Below are positions 33,122-42,744 of a stretch of 64,000 nt of DNA, one piece after another (position 1 is the stretch's first letter; each line of letters opens with the position of its first letter). The position numbers were made by a program, and so were the translations under genes. The DNA is from Streptomyces sp. NBC_01428 (GTDB lineage: Bacteria; Actinomycetota; Actinomycetes; Streptomycetales; Streptomycetaceae), in the NCBI RefSeq assembly GCF_036231965.1, contig NZ_CP109499.1:3472001-3536000 (forward strand), given 5' to 3'. The notes below the pieces were generated by a model, which was given only the letters and a program-made list of their open reading frames with translations, did no database searches and had not been told where the DNA came from.

Positions 33122-33664
33122 ATGACGCACGAGCTGCTCGACCGGGCCCTCATCGAGGAGGCCACCAAGAAGTCCGGGCTGATCTGGGTGCGCGCCGGCA
33201 GCCTGCCGGCACCTCCCGGTCCGGACCGCGAGGTGCCCACCCGTCCGCTCTGGCACGTCTGGGCCGACGGGGCCGTCCTCCTGGTCGGCGACGGGCCCGG
33301 CGAACAGCCGCTGCCCGGCCTGGCCGACGGGGGCGAGGCGGTCGTCACCGTGCGCAGCAAGGACAAGGGCGGCCGGCTCGTCTCCTGGTCGGCGCGCGTC
33401 ACCGACCTCGCGGCGGGCACCCCGGAGTGGGAGGCCGCCGTCGGCGAGCTCAAGGGCAAGCGGCTGAACGCGCCCGACGGCGAGGCCATGCCCGAGCGCT
33501 GGGCCCGCGAGTGCCGGCTCGTCCGCCTGGAACCGACGGGCGCGACCGCCGGGCTGCCCGACGGATCACTCGCACAGCGGCCGCTGCCGACCGCGGCGAC
33601 CACCCGGCAGGCGATCCCCGCCGCGCTCCCGCGCCTCCTGCTGAAGCGCCGCAAGCGCCGCTAG
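33122..33664 (+). CDS. Conserved hypothetical protein, possible split-barrel fold
   Basis: A 180-residue protein starting MTHELLDRAL, 24 bases after corA and likely co-transcribed. WHVWADGAVLLVGDG, VTVRSKDKGGRLVSW and a later helix give the look of a flavin-binding split barrel, but no diagnostic motif is present. The C-terminus is strongly basic (LLLKRRKRR). Function unknown. Confidence 0.7.
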   Translation: MTHELLDRALIEEATKKSGLIWVRAGSLPAPPGPDREVPTRPLWHVWADGAVLLVGDGPGEQPLPGLADGGEAVVTVRSKDKGGRLVSWSARVTDLAAGTPEWEAAVGELKGKRLNAPDGEAMPERWARECRLVRLEPTGATAGLPDGSLAQRPLPTAATTRQAIPAALPRLLLKRRKRR

Positions 33665-33704
33665 CGGGCCCCGGACCGGGCGACGGCGCGGGCCGGTGCG
33701 CGGG

Positions 33705-34466
33705 CTACGAGGTGGGCAGCTGCTGCCCGTAGTCGACCGTCTCCTTCTCCGAGGGCTCCTCCAGCGAGAAGTCCTTGCCCCAGTCGGTCAGCCGGAGCGT
33801 GCCGGCGTTGCCCGCGCGGACCAGCAGCAGCGGGTACGGGGTGCCCTTCAGCGAGACGTCCAGGGCCCCGCCCGAGCCCTTGTCGCCGGTGATGCGGATG
33901 GTGCGGACCCCGGCCTGCTCGTGGTGCCCGTCGGTGGCGAGCGCCCCGTGCAGGCCGAGCAGCCCGTCGAGCAGCACGTCCTTGTCGGTGAAGCCGCTGA
34001 ACCGCTTGTACGCGGGGTCGCCGCTCGGCACCTTCACGTACATGCCCTCCAGCTTGTCGGCCGCGGCGGTGTCCCCCGCCTTGTCGCCGTTCTTGTCGTC
34101 CTGGTGCGCCCAGAACTGCGCGTCGGCCTTGAGGAACAGGTGCTCGCCGACCCGCAGCAGCCGGAAACTGGCCCCCTTGGAGGTCACCGAGCCGGTGCCG
34201 CCGTCGGACTTGAGGCGCATGTCGAGGGTGTACGTGGTGCCGTTCGAGACGACGGTCCCGGACAGCCGTACCGTCTTCGCGTCCTCGGCGGCCTTCTTCG
34301 TCTTCGCCTGGATGGTGGCGGCGGGCAGTTTTCCGACCCCGTTCGTGCCCGCGTCCGGGTCCTCACTGGCGCACCCCGACAGCCCCGCCGTCCCTGTCAC
34401 CGCCAGGGCGCACACGGCGCTCACCATCGCGACTCTGCGGGTACGGCCCGGGGGAATTGCAGTCAC
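33705..34466 (-). CDS. Putative lipoprotein (LppX/LprG-like fold)
   Basis: A 253-residue secreted lipoprotein with lipobox GLSGC and a mostly beta C-terminal domain, in the manner of the LppX/LprAFG family that carries lipids in mycobacteria. Similarity is by pattern only. The GTG at 34466 is preceded at some distance by GAAAGG; an ATG 13 codons later would still leave a signal peptide. It is convergent with the hypothetical gene beside corA. Confidence 0.75.
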   Translation of the reverse strand: MTAIPPGRTRRVAMVSAVCALAVTGTAGLSGCASEDPDAGTNGVGKLPAATIQAKTKKAAEDAKTVRLSGTVVSNGTTYTLDMRLKSDGGTGSVTSKGASFRLLRVGEHLFLKADAQFWAHQDDKNGDKAGDTAAADKLEGMYVKVPSGDPAYKRFSGFTDKDVLLDGLLGLHGALATDGHHEQAGVRTIRITGDKGSGGALDVSLKGTPYPLLLVRAGNAGTLRLTDWGKDFSLEEPSEKETVDYGQQLPTS

Positions 34467-34652
34467 AGGTGGGGCTGCCTTTCGTGCGCGGTGCTGGGCG
34501 GCGTACGGCAGCGTACCGGTGCTGCGGCCGCCCGGCGGAGGCAGTCCGTCCGGACCGCCCACCAGGGCGTATCCGACCGGGACGGGCTAGCCTGAAGCCC
34601 ACCCGAGCGGACAGACCGGCACAGAACGCTTCGAAGCGAAGGAGGCGCGGGC

Positions 34653-36050
34653 ATGGCCGCAGGTGCCCCCCGGATCTTCGTCTCGCACCTGGCCGGTGTC
34701 GCCGTCTTCGACCCCAACGGCGACCAGGTGGGCCGTGTGCGGGACCTCGTCGCCATGCTGCGGGTGGGCCGGCGGCCGCCCCGGCTGCTCGGCCTGGTCG
34801 TCGAACTGTCCACCCGCCGCCGCATCTTCCTGCCCATGACCCGGGTGACGGGCATCGAGTCCGGCCAGGTCATCTCGACCGGCGTCCTGAACGTCCGCCG
34901 CTTCGAGCAACGGCCCACCGAACGGCTCATCTTCGGCGAACTCCTCGACCGGCTCGTGACCCTCGCCGAGACGGGCGAGGAGGTCACGGTCCTCGACGTG
35001 TCCATCCAGCAGCTCCCGGCCCGCCGCGACTGGGAGATCGACCGGGTCTTCGTGCGCAAGGGCCGCAGCGGCACCTTCCGGCGCAGCAAGGGCGAGACGC
35101 TGACCGTCGACTGGTCCGCCGTCACCGGCGTCGCCCTGGAGGAGGACGGGCAGGGCGCGGAGAGCCTGCTCGCCACCTTCGAGCAGCTGCGCCCGGCCGA
35201 CCTGGCGAACGTCCTGCACCATCTGTCGCCGAAGCGGCGCGGGGAGGTGGCCGCGGCCCTCGACGACGACCGGCTCGCCGACGTGCTCGAAGAGCTGCCC
35301 GAGGACGACCAGATCGAGATCCTCGGCAAGCTCAAGGAGGAGCGCGCGGCCGACGTGCTGGAGGCGATGGACCCCGACGACGCCGCCGACCTCCTCGCCG
35401 AGCTGCCCACCGAGGACGTGGAGCGGCTGCTGACCCTGATGCGGCCCGGCGACGCGGCCGACGTGCGCCGGCTGATGGCGTACGAGGAGCGGACGGCGGG
35501 CGGTCTGATGACCACCGAACCGATCGTGCTGCGTCCCGACGCGACCGTCGCCGACGCACTGGCCCGGGTCCGCAACCCCGACCTCTCCCCCGCCCTCGCC
35601 GCCCAGGTCTACGTGTGCCGCCCGCCGGACGAGACGCCGACGGGCAAGTACCTCGGCGCCGTGCACTTCCAGCGGCTGCTGCGCGATCCGCCGTTCACAC
35701 TGGTCGGTTCGCTGGTGGACGACAACCTCCGGCCGCTCGCCCCGGAGGACGAACTGCCCGTGGTCGCCGGGTTCTTCGCCACGTACGACATGGTCGCGGC
35801 GCCCGTCGTCGACGAGAGCGGCTCGCTGCTCGGCGCGGTGACCGTGGACGACGTGCTGGACCACATGCTGCCCGACGACTGGCGGGAGACGGAGTTCCAC
35901 CTCGACGAGGGCGTCCCCGAGGACGTGCAGCACGCCGTACGCGACGACGCGGGGGCGGAGTCCGCCCGTGCCGGGGACGGCCGGGCGGACGCGGACCCCG
36001 GAGCGGGACCGGGCGGCGGTTCCTGTGGAGGGGGACGTCGTGGGCGCTGA
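34653..36050 (+). CDS. MgtE N-terminal/CBS domain protein with PRC-barrel start
   Basis: A 465-residue cytoplasmic protein. A PRC-barrel-like domain (about 1-150) is followed by the MgtE N-superfamily repeats (LANVLHHL, ADVLEELPEDD, AADLLAELPTED) and a CBS pair (residues about 295-425; TAGGLMTTEPIVL). The membrane part of MgtE is absent, so it cannot transport magnesium itself. It may sense Mg2+ or nucleotides and act with CorA or the downstream DUF1003 membrane protein, whose start overlaps its 3' end by 11 bases. Confidence 0.88.
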   Translation: MAAGAPRIFVSHLAGVAVFDPNGDQVGRVRDLVAMLRVGRRPPRLLGLVVELSTRRRIFLPMTRVTGIESGQVISTGVLNVRRFEQRPTERLIFGELLDRLVTLAETGEEVTVLDVSIQQLPARRDWEIDRVFVRKGRSGTFRRSKGETLTVDWSAVTGVALEEDGQGAESLLATFEQLRPADLANVLHHLSPKRRGEVAAALDDDRLADVLEELPEDDQIEILGKLKEERAADVLEAMDPDDAADLLAELPTEDVERLLTLMRPGDAADVRRLMAYEERTAGGLMTTEPIVLRPDATVADALARVRNPDLSPALAAQVYVCRPPDETPTGKYLGAVHFQRLLRDPPFTLVGSLVDDNLRPLAPEDELPVVAGFFATYDMVAAPVVDESGSLLGAVTVDDVLDHMLPDDWRETEFHLDEGVPEDVQHAVRDDAGAESARAGDGRADADPGAGPGGGSCGGGRRGR

Positions 36051-36633
36051 CCGCGAGAGCCGGGAGCGGGCCGCCACCGGGGCCACCGCGGCCCCCCGGC
36101 GTGGCCGGCTCGACCAGCCGCTGCCACCGCGGCGCCGGTTCCTGCCCGAGTGGGACCCGGAGGCCTTCGGGCGGCTGTCGGAGCGCATCGCCCGCTTCCT
36201 CGGCACCGGACGGTTCATCGTCTGGATGACGATCGTCATCATCGTCTGGGTCCTGTGGAACATCTTCGCCCCGGGCGCCCTCCGCTTCGACGGCTATCCG
36301 TTCATCTTCCTGACCCTGATGCTGTCGCTCCAGGCCTCCTACGCCGCCCCGCTGATCCTGCTGGCGCAGAACCGGCAGGACGACCGCGACCGGGTCAACC
36401 TCGAACAGGACCGCAAGCAGAACGAACGGTCCATCGCGGACACCGAGTACCTCACCCGCGAGATCGCGGCACTGCGGATGGGCCTCGGCGAGGTCGCCAC
36501 CCGCGACTGGATCCGCTCCGAGCTCCAGGACCTGGTCAGGGAGCTGGAGGAGCGGTACGCGGAGGGGTCCGGGGACGAGCGCGTCGTATTCCCGGCGGAA
36601 CGGTCGCGGGCACGTGACGTAGACGACCGGTGA
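36040..36633 (+). CDS. DUF1003 membrane protein
   Basis: A 197-residue protein with two helices (FIVWMTIVIIVWVLWNIF and IFLTLMLSLQASYAAPLILL) and a cytoplasmic coiled C-terminus starting DDRDRVNLEQDRKQNE. This is the DUF1003 pattern. The GTG at 36040 follows GGAGGGGGAC and overlaps the MgtE-N/CBS gene, so the two are coupled and possibly form one complex. Function unknown. Confidence 0.88.
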   Translation: MGADRESRERAATGATAAPRRGRLDQPLPPRRRFLPEWDPEAFGRLSERIARFLGTGRFIVWMTIVIIVWVLWNIFAPGALRFDGYPFIFLTLMLSLQASYAAPLILLAQNRQDDRDRVNLEQDRKQNERSIADTEYLTREIAALRMGLGEVATRDWIRSELQDLVRELEERYAEGSGDERVVFPAERSRARDVDDR

Positions 36634-36677
36634 CGGGGCTTTCCCGGGCCCATGGGGAGCGCCGTACCATCGTCCCT

Positions 36678-37811
36678 ATGGCTACGGAAGACGCGGTGCG
36701 TGAAGCACTGGCGACGGTGAACGACCCCGAGATCAACCGACCCATCACCGAGCTGGGGATGGTCAAATCGGTGGAGATCGGCGCGGATGGCACGGTCGCG
36801 GTCGCCGTGTACCTGACGGTCTCCGGCTGCCCGATGCGGGACACGATCACCCAGCGGGTGACCGACGCGGTCGCCGGCGTCGAGGGAGTCACCGCCGTCG
36901 AGGTCGAACTCGACGTGATGAGCGACGAACAGCGCCGCGAACTGGCGACCGCGCTGAAGGGCGGCACCGCCGAGCGCGAGGTGCCGTTCGCCCAGCCCGG
37001 CTCGCTGACCCGCGTCTACGCGGTCGCGTCCGGCAAGGGAGGCGTCGGCAAGTCCTCGGTCACCGTGAACCTGGCGGCCGCGATGGCGGCCGACGGCCTC
37101 AAGGTCGGTGTCGTGGACGCCGACATCTACGGCCACTCGGTACCGCGCATGCTCGGCGCGGACGGCCGTCCGACCCAGGTCGAGAACATGATCATGCCGC
37201 CGTCCGCGCACGGCGTGAAGGTCATCTCCATCGGCATGTTCACCCCGGGCAACGCGCCGGTGGTGTGGCGCGGCCCGATGCTGCACCGCGCCCTCCAGCA
37301 GTTCCTGGCGGACGTGTACTGGGGCGACCTCGACGTCCTGCTCCTCGACCTCCCGCCGGGCACCGGCGACATCGCGATCTCCGTGGCGCAGCTCGTCCCG
37401 AACGCGGAGATCCTCGTCGTGACGACTCCGCAGCAGGCGGCGGCCGAGGTCGCCGAGCGCGCGGGCTCGATCGCCGTGCAGACCCACCAGAAGATCGTCG
37501 GTGTCGTCGAGAACATGTCCGGGCTGCCCTGTCCGCACTGCGGCGAGATGGTCGACGTGTTCGGCACGGGCGGCGGCCAGTCGGTCGCCGACGGCCTGAC
37601 CCGCACCACCGGCGCGGCGGTCCCGGTCCTCGGCTCCATCCCGATCGACGTCCGCCTGCGCGAGGGCGGCGACGAGGGCAAGCCGGTGGTGCTGACGGAC
37701 CCCGACTCCCCTGCGGGCTCGGCCCTGCGCGCCATCGCGGGCAAGCTCGGGGGCCGCCAGCGCGGCCTGTCGGGCATGTCGCTGGGGATCACCCCGCGCA
37801 ACAAGTTCTAG
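36678..37811 (+). CDS. mrp: Mrp/ApbC-type iron-sulfur cluster carrier ATPase
   Basis: P-loop NTPase of 377 residues that carries Fe-S clusters to apo-proteins. An N-terminal MIP18/DUF59 domain (about 1-90, SGCPMRD) precedes the ParA-like domain with SGKGGVGKSS near residue 117, DADIYGHS and DLPPGTGD. The CPHC motif in LPCPHCGEM bridges a cluster between two subunits. The ATG at 36678 gives the family N-terminus MATEDAVREAL. Confidence 0.95.
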   Translation: MATEDAVREALATVNDPEINRPITELGMVKSVEIGADGTVAVAVYLTVSGCPMRDTITQRVTDAVAGVEGVTAVEVELDVMSDEQRRELATALKGGTAEREVPFAQPGSLTRVYAVASGKGGVGKSSVTVNLAAAMAADGLKVGVVDADIYGHSVPRMLGADGRPTQVENMIMPPSAHGVKVISIGMFTPGNAPVVWRGPMLHRALQQFLADVYWGDLDVLLLDLPPGTGDIAISVAQLVPNAEILVVTTPQQAAAEVAERAGSIAVQTHQKIVGVVENMSGLPCPHCGEMVDVFGTGGGQSVADGLTRTTGAAVPVLGSIPIDVRLREGGDEGKPVVLTDPDSPAGSALRAIAGKLGGRQRGLSGMSLGITPRNKF

Positions 37812-37837
37812 GGGCCCGTGCGGGGATCCCGGTACGC

Positions 37838-37885
37838 GTACGAAGGAGGGGCGCCGTCCATGCGGACGGCGCCCCTCCTTCGTAC
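37838..37885. terminator. Strong bidirectional terminator
   Basis: A perfect 22-bp stem (37838-37859 with 37864-37885) with loop ATGC lies between the convergent mrp and hypothetical genes. It is the longest perfect hairpin I noted here together with that at 45902. Confidence 0.9.
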
Positions 37886-37904
37886 CGGCCGCGGCCGGTA
37901 CGTC

Positions 37905-38561
37905 CTAGGCGTACGCCCCGATGTCCTTGATCATCGCGAAGCCCAGACCGTACGCGCTCATGCCCCGCCCGTAGGCGCCCACGTGGACGCCCTCCTGGGT
38001 GGAGCCGGCGAGCACCCAGCCGAACTCGGACTCGCGGTAGTGGAAGGTCGTGGGGATCCCGTCCACGGGGAGCGACAGCGTGGACCAGTCCGCGCCGTCC
38101 AGGTCGTCGGCCAGCACCCAGGCGGTCTCGGTCTGCTGGTCCAGCCAGTCGTCGCGCAGCGTGTGGTCCATCTGGCCCGGCCAGGTGAAGGACAGGAGCC
38201 CCACACCGGCCAGCCAGGCGGCCGAGGAGACCGAGGTGGCCTCCAGCAGGCCCGTGCCGTCGGCGCTGCGCCGGTCGGGGTTGGCGGCGACGGTGACCAC
38301 CACCGCGAACCGCTCCTTGTCGTCGGCCGGTTCGGGGCGCACCACCGGCTCGTCGCCGTGGCCGATCGAACCGTGCTCGACCACGCCCTCCGCCGACATA
38401 CCCACCTGCATCAGCCAACGCGGCCCCGTGAAGGCCTCGTCGAGGCCGTACCAGGGGAAGGGCGCCAGCAGGTAGCCGTCGACCGTACGCCGGGCGGTGG
38501 GGACCTGCTGTCCGCCGTCCGCGGCCGGCGCCTGCGCGCCTACCCGACTTGTCGTCTCCAT
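37905..38561 (-). CDS. Conserved hypothetical protein
   Basis: A 218-residue protein beginning METTSRVGAQAPA, with GYLLAPFPWYGLDEAF and YRESEFGWVLAGSTQEG. It has no signal peptide or membrane helices and is rich in aromatic residues. The ATG at 38561 follows GAGGAGG. It is a single gene next to mrp. No family recognised. Confidence 0.75.
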   Translation of the reverse strand: METTSRVGAQAPAADGGQQVPTARRTVDGYLLAPFPWYGLDEAFTGPRWLMQVGMSAEGVVEHGSIGHGDEPVVRPEPADDKERFAVVVTVAANPDRRSADGTGLLEATSVSSAAWLAGVGLLSFTWPGQMDHTLRDDWLDQQTETAWVLADDLDGADWSTLSLPVDGIPTTFHYRESEFGWVLAGSTQEGVHVGAYGRGMSAYGLGFAMIKDIGAYA

Positions 38562-38832
38562 CTGCCGGACGCCTCCTCGCTCTCGGCGGACCGGGTGGCC
38601 CGCCCCCCTCGGGCGTCCTTCGGTCCGCACAACAACTGGGCAGCATAGCCACACCGCTGCGAGGGGCGGCGAAAGCGCCCGGCGCGCGGGGCGTGTACAC
38701 GGCGGAAACGGGCCGGGCGGGGCATCTTTCCGGCCCCGCCGCACCGGGCCGGAGCCGGTGTGGCGGCCCGTGTCCCGGCACGCGGTGCCGGCTCGGCGTC
38801 CCGACTCGGTGGTGGGCGGCTGACGCCGTGGA

Positions 38833-39270
38833 TCAGGTGGCGTCGGCGTCGTAGGGCGGGCGCTCGTCCGGGTCGGCCTTCTCGGGCTTCTTCGTCATGT
38901 CGACGGAGCCGCCGGCCGAGCCGTTCACGGAGGCGGAGGAGTCGGACTCGCGGCTGTGCACCGCGTCCGTGACCTCGGCCATCTCCTTCTTCAGGTCGAA
39001 GCCGTTACGGATCTCCTTGAGCCCCAGCTCGTCGTTGTCCAGCTGCTTGCGCAGGAACGTCTTGGGGTTCAGGTCCTCGAACTCGAAGTCCTTGAACTCG
39101 GGGCCGAGCTCGTCACGGATGTCCGCCTTGGCGCTCTCCGAGAACTCACGGATCTTGCGGATGGTGCGCGTGACGTCCTGAATCATCTTCGGGAGCTTGT
39201 CCGGACCGAACACGAGGACGGCGAGGACGACGAGCGTCACCAGCTCGAGTGGTCCTATGTCATTGAACAC
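38833..39270 (-). CDS. tatB: Sec-independent protein translocase TatB
   Basis: Component of the twin-arginine export complex that binds folded cargo with TatC. The 145-residue protein starts at GTG (39270, after AAGGAG) as MFNDIGPLELVTLVVLAVL, followed by FGPDKLPK, the typical short helix, hinge and amphipathic helix. The C-terminal half is charged and disordered. Longer frames upstream would block the N-terminal helix. The gene ends the sigE-rseA-htrA cluster, as in mycobacteria. Confidence 0.94.
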   Translation of the reverse strand: MFNDIGPLELVTLVVLAVLVFGPDKLPKMIQDVTRTIRKIREFSESAKADIRDELGPEFKDFEFEDLNPKTFLRKQLDNDELGLKEIRNGFDLKKEMAEVTDAVHSRESDSSASVNGSAGGSVDMTKKPEKADPDERPPYDADAT

Positions 39271-39488
39271 CTGGTAGCTCCTTGCGATGTCCGGTCCTCG
39301 GCCCTCGGGAGTGTTCCGTGGTCCGGGCCGTGACCAACGGTACCCGGCGATCCCGTCCGTCCGGAACTGTCCAGGGGCTTCCGACTTGCTGTGCACCTCC
39401 GGTTTTCCGTGATGTTTGCCGTCCGGAGCTGCGCTGTCGTCCTCCGCTGTGAGGTTCGTGTCATTCCCGCGCCGGTGCTCGCGGGCCC

Positions 39489-41624
39489 TCAGTCGCCGTC
39501 GGCGGACCCGAGGACGAGGGTCACCGTGCGCTCCGCTCCGCCCCGGCGGAGGGTGAGCCTGAGGTGGTCCCCGGGCCGGTGGGCGCGGGTCCTGACGATG
39601 AGTTCCTCGCCGGAGTGCACGCGCGTGCCGTCGACCTCGGTGATCACGTCGCCCGCCTTGACGCCCGCCTCGGCGCCGGGTCCGCGCGGGCTGACCGCCG
39701 GACCGCCGTCGGCGGCCTTCGCGCCGACCCGCGCGCCGTCGCCCGTGTAGTTCATGTCGAGCGTGACGCCGATCACCGGGTGGGTGGCCCGGCCGGTGTT
39801 GATGAGTTCCTCGGCGACCCGCTTGGCCTGGTTCACGGGGATGGCGAAGCCGAGGCCGATGGAGCCGGCCTGACCGCTCTCCAGGTCGGAGCCGTTGTCG
39901 GCGGAGCGGATGGCGCTGTTGATGCCGATGACCCGGGCCCGCGAGTCGAGGAGCGGGCCGCCGGAGTTGCCGGGGTTGATCGGGGCGTCGGTCTGCAGGG
40001 CGTCCACGTACGAGACGTCGGTGCCGTCGCCCTTCTCGCCGCCGGCCGTGATGGGCCGCTCCTTGGCGCTGATGATCCCGGAGGTGACGGTGTTGGCCAG
40101 GTCGAAGGGCGCGCCGATGGCGACGACCGGGTCGCCGACCTGGACGCTGTCGGAGTTCCCGAGCGGCATGGGAGTGAGTCCGGAGACGCCGGTGACCTTC
40201 ACGACGGCGAGGTCGTAGCCGCTGTCGTGCCCGACGAGCTTCGCCTTCGCGGTCTCGCCGCCGCTGAACGTCACGGATATCTCGCCGCTGTCGCCGGCGG
40301 GTTCGATCACGTGGTTGTTGGTGAGGATGTGTCCGCGGCCGTCGAGGACGAACCCGGTGCCGGTGCCCTCCTCCTCGCTCCCCTTCACATGCAGGGTGAC
40401 GACGCTGGGGAGCGCGTGGGCCGCGATGCCGGCCACGCTGTCCGAGGGCCGCCCGGGGGCCTCCTCGGCGGCCTGCGGCAGCTCGACCTTCGTCACCCCT
40501 TCGTTGCGCTGCAGATACGCGCCCACGACGCCGCCGACCCCGCCGGACACGAGCGCGAGCACGACGGCCCCGAGGACGATGGTCCTCCGCGTCCGCCTGC
40601 GGCGCTGCGTCACGGTGGGCACGGCGCCCCCGCTCTGCTGGAGCGGCGCCGGAGCGGCCCAGGGGTCGTAGTTCCGCCAGGGATCCGGGACCGCCTCCTC
40701 GGGAGGCTGCGGGTCGCTCGGCCCCTCGGATGCCGGGGACGTGACGTCCTGGGGCACGGGGTCGAGAGGCGAGGTCCGGGCCTGCGCCGGGATCGCCGCG
40801 GAGAGGTCGGGGCCCTGGGCGTGGGGTGCGGTGGGGTGCTGGACGGGCGGGGCGGGGGCCCAGGGGCCGGGGTGGCCGTACGGAGGGGTGCTGTAGGGGT
40901 CGGACCCGTGCAGGGGCTCCGGACGCGCCACAGCGGGCCGCGCCAACTCGTAGTCGCCGTCCTCCCGGAGGCCCGTGCCGTCGACGGTGGGGGCCGACCC
41001 GTCAGGGCGGGGGCCGTGCGGAGCGCCGGGTGCCGCACCGGAGGGTTCCTCGGGGGCGCCGTCGACGGCCTCGACGCCTCGGGACGGCCGGTCGGAACGG
41101 GCGTCAGGGTCGAGAGCGCCACCGAGATCGGAGCGAGGGGCGGATCCGGTGTCCGCGGGGACGGGCTCCCGCGCCGGGCCCGGGTGCGCGGGGGCGGAGT
41201 CCGGCACCGAGTCCCTGTCGATGGGGGCGGGGTCCGGCGCCGGGTCCGTGGCGGTGGAGTCCGGCGCCGGGCCACTGTCGTGGGCGGTGGAGTCCGGCGT
41301 CGGGCCACTGTCGGGGGCAGGCCGGGCCAGTTCGTAGTCACCGCTGTCGGTCTCACGCGGTGCCGGCGGGTGCGCGTCTCCGTGGGTGGCGCCCTCGCCG
41401 GCCTCGGCCCTCTGCACGGCCGGGCGCGACTGCGCGGGAACGGTCTCGGAGAGGCCGGGACGCTCGGCGGTGTCGCCCTGCTCGGCCGCCGGTTCGGCGG
41501 CAGGGCTTTCGGGGTCCGGTCCCGGGTCCGGGTTCGCGGGAGGGGCCGGTGGGGTGTCGGGGCCCGTGCCGTGCGGCCGGGGCCTGTTCCACCACTTCGC
41601 CTTCGTGGGCTTCCCCTCGTTCAT
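39489..41624 (-). CDS. htrA: HtrA/DegP-like membrane-anchored serine protease
   Basis: A 711-residue protease acting outside the membrane on misfolded proteins. The first 340 residues or so are cytoplasmic, disordered and Pro/Asp/Glu-rich with repeats such as DSTA-x-DSGPAPDS. One helix (TIVLGAVVLALVSGGVGG) leads to the trypsin-like domain: His in NNHVIEP, Asp in GYDLAVVKV, Ser (about 554) in NPGNSGGP. A single PDZ domain closes the protein. The ATG at 41624 follows GGGGAGAGC. The order sigE, rseA, htrA, tatB points to envelope-stress control. Confidence 0.94.
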   Translation of the reverse strand: MNEGKPTKAKWWNRPRPHGTGPDTPPAPPANPDPGPDPESPAAEPAAEQGDTAERPGLSETVPAQSRPAVQRAEAGEGATHGDAHPPAPRETDSGDYELARPAPDSGPTPDSTAHDSGPAPDSTATDPAPDPAPIDRDSVPDSAPAHPGPAREPVPADTGSAPRSDLGGALDPDARSDRPSRGVEAVDGAPEEPSGAAPGAPHGPRPDGSAPTVDGTGLREDGDYELARPAVARPEPLHGSDPYSTPPYGHPGPWAPAPPVQHPTAPHAQGPDLSAAIPAQARTSPLDPVPQDVTSPASEGPSDPQPPEEAVPDPWRNYDPWAAPAPLQQSGGAVPTVTQRRRRTRRTIVLGAVVLALVSGGVGGVVGAYLQRNEGVTKVELPQAAEEAPGRPSDSVAGIAAHALPSVVTLHVKGSEEEGTGTGFVLDGRGHILTNNHVIEPAGDSGEISVTFSGGETAKAKLVGHDSGYDLAVVKVTGVSGLTPMPLGNSDSVQVGDPVVAIGAPFDLANTVTSGIISAKERPITAGGEKGDGTDVSYVDALQTDAPINPGNSGGPLLDSRARVIGINSAIRSADNGSDLESGQAGSIGLGFAIPVNQAKRVAEELINTGRATHPVIGVTLDMNYTGDGARVGAKAADGGPAVSPRGPGAEAGVKAGDVITEVDGTRVHSGEELIVRTRAHRPGDHLRLTLRRGGAERTVTLVLGSADGD

Positions 41625-41763
41625 GCTCTCCCCACACCTGGCCCGCGGCACAACTCGCCGACGGTCACCACAGACCGGTCGACGCCCCGCCCGGAATCCC
41701 TCCCGCGGGCGCGGCCCACCCCGGATTCAACCAGGTTCACGGGCCGCCGCGCAGAGGACGTGG

Positions 41764-42744
41764 TCAGCGAAGGCTACGAGCGGAGGGGGAGGTGGGGGAC
41801 GCGGTCGACGAGGGGGACGGTGAGGCGGCGGGGGCGGCGAGCAGGCCCGGTGCCGTGGCCTCCGAGGCGGGGGACCACGTGTTCAGCGAGACCGGCTGGG
41901 CGCTGCTGAGCGGGCGTATCAACGGGGACATGGCGGCGGCACCGGCGACCACCGGGGTCGTCAGCGTGTGCACGGCGTCCGTGCCGCGGTCCGCCGGAGC
42001 GGGGACTCCGGGCAGCAGCGGGGCGGACACCTCGGTCGGGGCGACCGGGGCGTTGCCGAGGGAGCGCTCGCCCTGGGCGAGCAGTGGCCCGACCGACCGG
42101 CGGCGCTGTGCCTCGGGGGTCGTGGGCGTGCCGGTGCCCTGGGTCCGCGCCGGCGTCACATTGCTGCCGAGGCCGGAGCCTCCGCGCGCGTCGACGGTGT
42201 CCCCGGCGATGCCGGTCGACACTCCGCCGAGCGCGACGGCGGCCAGCGAGACGGCGCCGGCCGCGGCGGCCGCGAAGCGCAGACCGCGCGAGGCCGACCG
42301 CTCGGCCTCGTGACGGCTGACGTCATGGATGCGGAAGCCGCGTCCGGAGGAGGGAGGCAGCACGTCGGCGTGCGGTCCGGCGGGCACGTAGCCGAAGGGC
42401 TCACCGCGCACTCCGAAGACGCCGGGCATGCCCGGGCTCGCGGAGCCGCCGGGGAGTCTTCCTCCGAACGCGCCTCCGCCGAAGGGCGAACCGCTGTCGG
42501 AGTCGCCTCCCCCGGGCAGCCCCTGGAGGCGGGCCAGGAAACTTTCGGACGGGGGCGGCGGGGCCATTTCGGCGAACACGTTCTTCAGGCGTCGCTGCGC
42601 ATCGGCCTCGGCCTTGCACTTCGCGCAGGTCGCGAGGTGGGCGAGGACGCGGTCGCGCGACTCATGACCGAGCTCTCCGTCCACCAGGGCGGAAAGTCGG
42701 TCCCCCAGATGCTGCTCGGCAGGTGTGGGACGGGTTCCACTCAC
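41764..42744 (-). CDS. rseA: Zinc-finger anti-sigma factor (RseA-like)
   Basis: A 326-residue membrane-spanning regulator. Its N-terminal ZAS domain shows His36, Cys40 and Cys43 (HLATCAKC), the zinc site typical of anti-sigma factors that bind ECF sigma factors. A helix (about 175-195, [18 protein letters not shown]) is followed by a Pro/Thr-rich external region. It starts in an ATGA overlap with the sigma factor gene, which strongly supports it as that factor's partner. Confidence 0.93.
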   Translation of the reverse strand: MSGTRPTPAEQHLGDRLSALVDGELGHESRDRVLAHLATCAKCKAEADAQRRLKNVFAEMAPPPPSESFLARLQGLPGGGDSDSGSPFGGGAFGGRLPGGSASPGMPGVFGVRGEPFGYVPAGPHADVLPPSSGRGFRIHDVSRHEAERSASRGLRFAAAAAGAVSLAAVALGGVSTGIAGDTVDARGGSGLGSNVTPARTQGTGTPTTPEAQRRRSVGPLLAQGERSLGNAPVAPTEVSAPLLPGVPAPADRGTDAVHTLTTPVVAGAAAMSPLIRPLSSAQPVSLNTWSPASEATAPGLLAAPAASPSPSSTASPTSPSARSLR

